Origin: CAZDUS01 sp964609375
Lineage (GTDB): Bacteria > Verrucomicrobiota > Kiritimatiellia > CAIKKV01 > CAITUY01
DNA: 5,949 bases
Assembly (NCBI GenBank): GCA_964609375.1
Contig: CAZSSA010000115.1
Location: forward strand, 1 to 5,949
Direction: 5' to 3'
Part shown: positions 5,934-5,949 of the stretch, one piece after another
Layout of the letters: every line of letters starts with the position of its first letter
Position numbering within the stretch: the stretch's first letter is position 1
The notes under the pieces: model-generated
Seen by the model: the letters and a program-made list of their open reading frames with translations, nothing else
The model's database searches: none
What the model was told of the DNA's origin: nothing
Position numbers and translations under genes: made by a program

Positions 5934-5949
5934 ATCGCAGATAATACTG

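Noticed and set aside
5927..5944. Possible Pho box: CTGTCAA at 5927-5933 resembles a half-site
   Set aside because: The second half-site 11 bases on (CAGATAA) matches CTGTCAT at only about 3 of 7 positions, and the half-site is fully explained by the TTGACA -35 box on the other strand.
5936..5949. Divergent promoter on the + strand at the window end (GATAAT at 5940-5945)
   Set aside because: No -35-like box lies at the proper distance upstream, which is a C run, and no downstream gene is visible.

Overview
The window holds most of a phosphate-specific transport (Pst) operon on the + strand and, converging on it, one DEAD-box RNA helicase gene on the - strand. Coding density is very high: the only non-coding stretch over 60 bases is the 147-base helicase upstream region at the right edge. 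No tRNA, rRNA, mobile element or CRISPR array was seen.

Layout. 1-357 is the C-terminal part of a PstS-type phosphate-binding protein, cut by the window edge. Then come pstC (368-1528), pstA (1531-2877), pstB (2935-3708, or from 2905) and phoU (3739-4392), all with short gaps, so they are very probably one transcript whose promoter lies left of the window. PstS captures phosphate in the periplasm, PstC and PstA form the membrane channel, PstB is the ATPase that powers it, and PhoU links the transporter to phosphate-starvation signalling. No phoB/phoR two-component genes are present here. From 5802 down to 4399 runs an RhlE-type DEAD-box helicase whose stop codon lies 6 bases from the phoU stop.

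Organism. The GC-rich DNA, a transport system with a separate periplasmic binding protein, and the unusually long PstC and PstA suggest a Gram-negative bacterium. The large PstA insert made me think of the Planctomycetes-Verrucomicrobia-Chlamydiae group, but this is a low-confidence impression from memory.

Most interesting points. (1) The helicase leader has a long inverted repeat (5802-5821 with 5843-5862, 18 of 20 positions paired) whose 3' arm contains the whole ribosome binding site and the first base of the start codon. It looks like a translation-blocking hairpin in the mRNA of an RNA-unwinding enzyme. A 17-codon leader reading frame begins inside it and ends in an ATGA overlap with the helicase start. 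(2) PstA carries about 150 extra residues between its first and second membrane helices, probably in the periplasm. (3) PstC carries about 45 extra residues with two additional hydrophobic segments. The remaining content is ordinary housekeeping genes.
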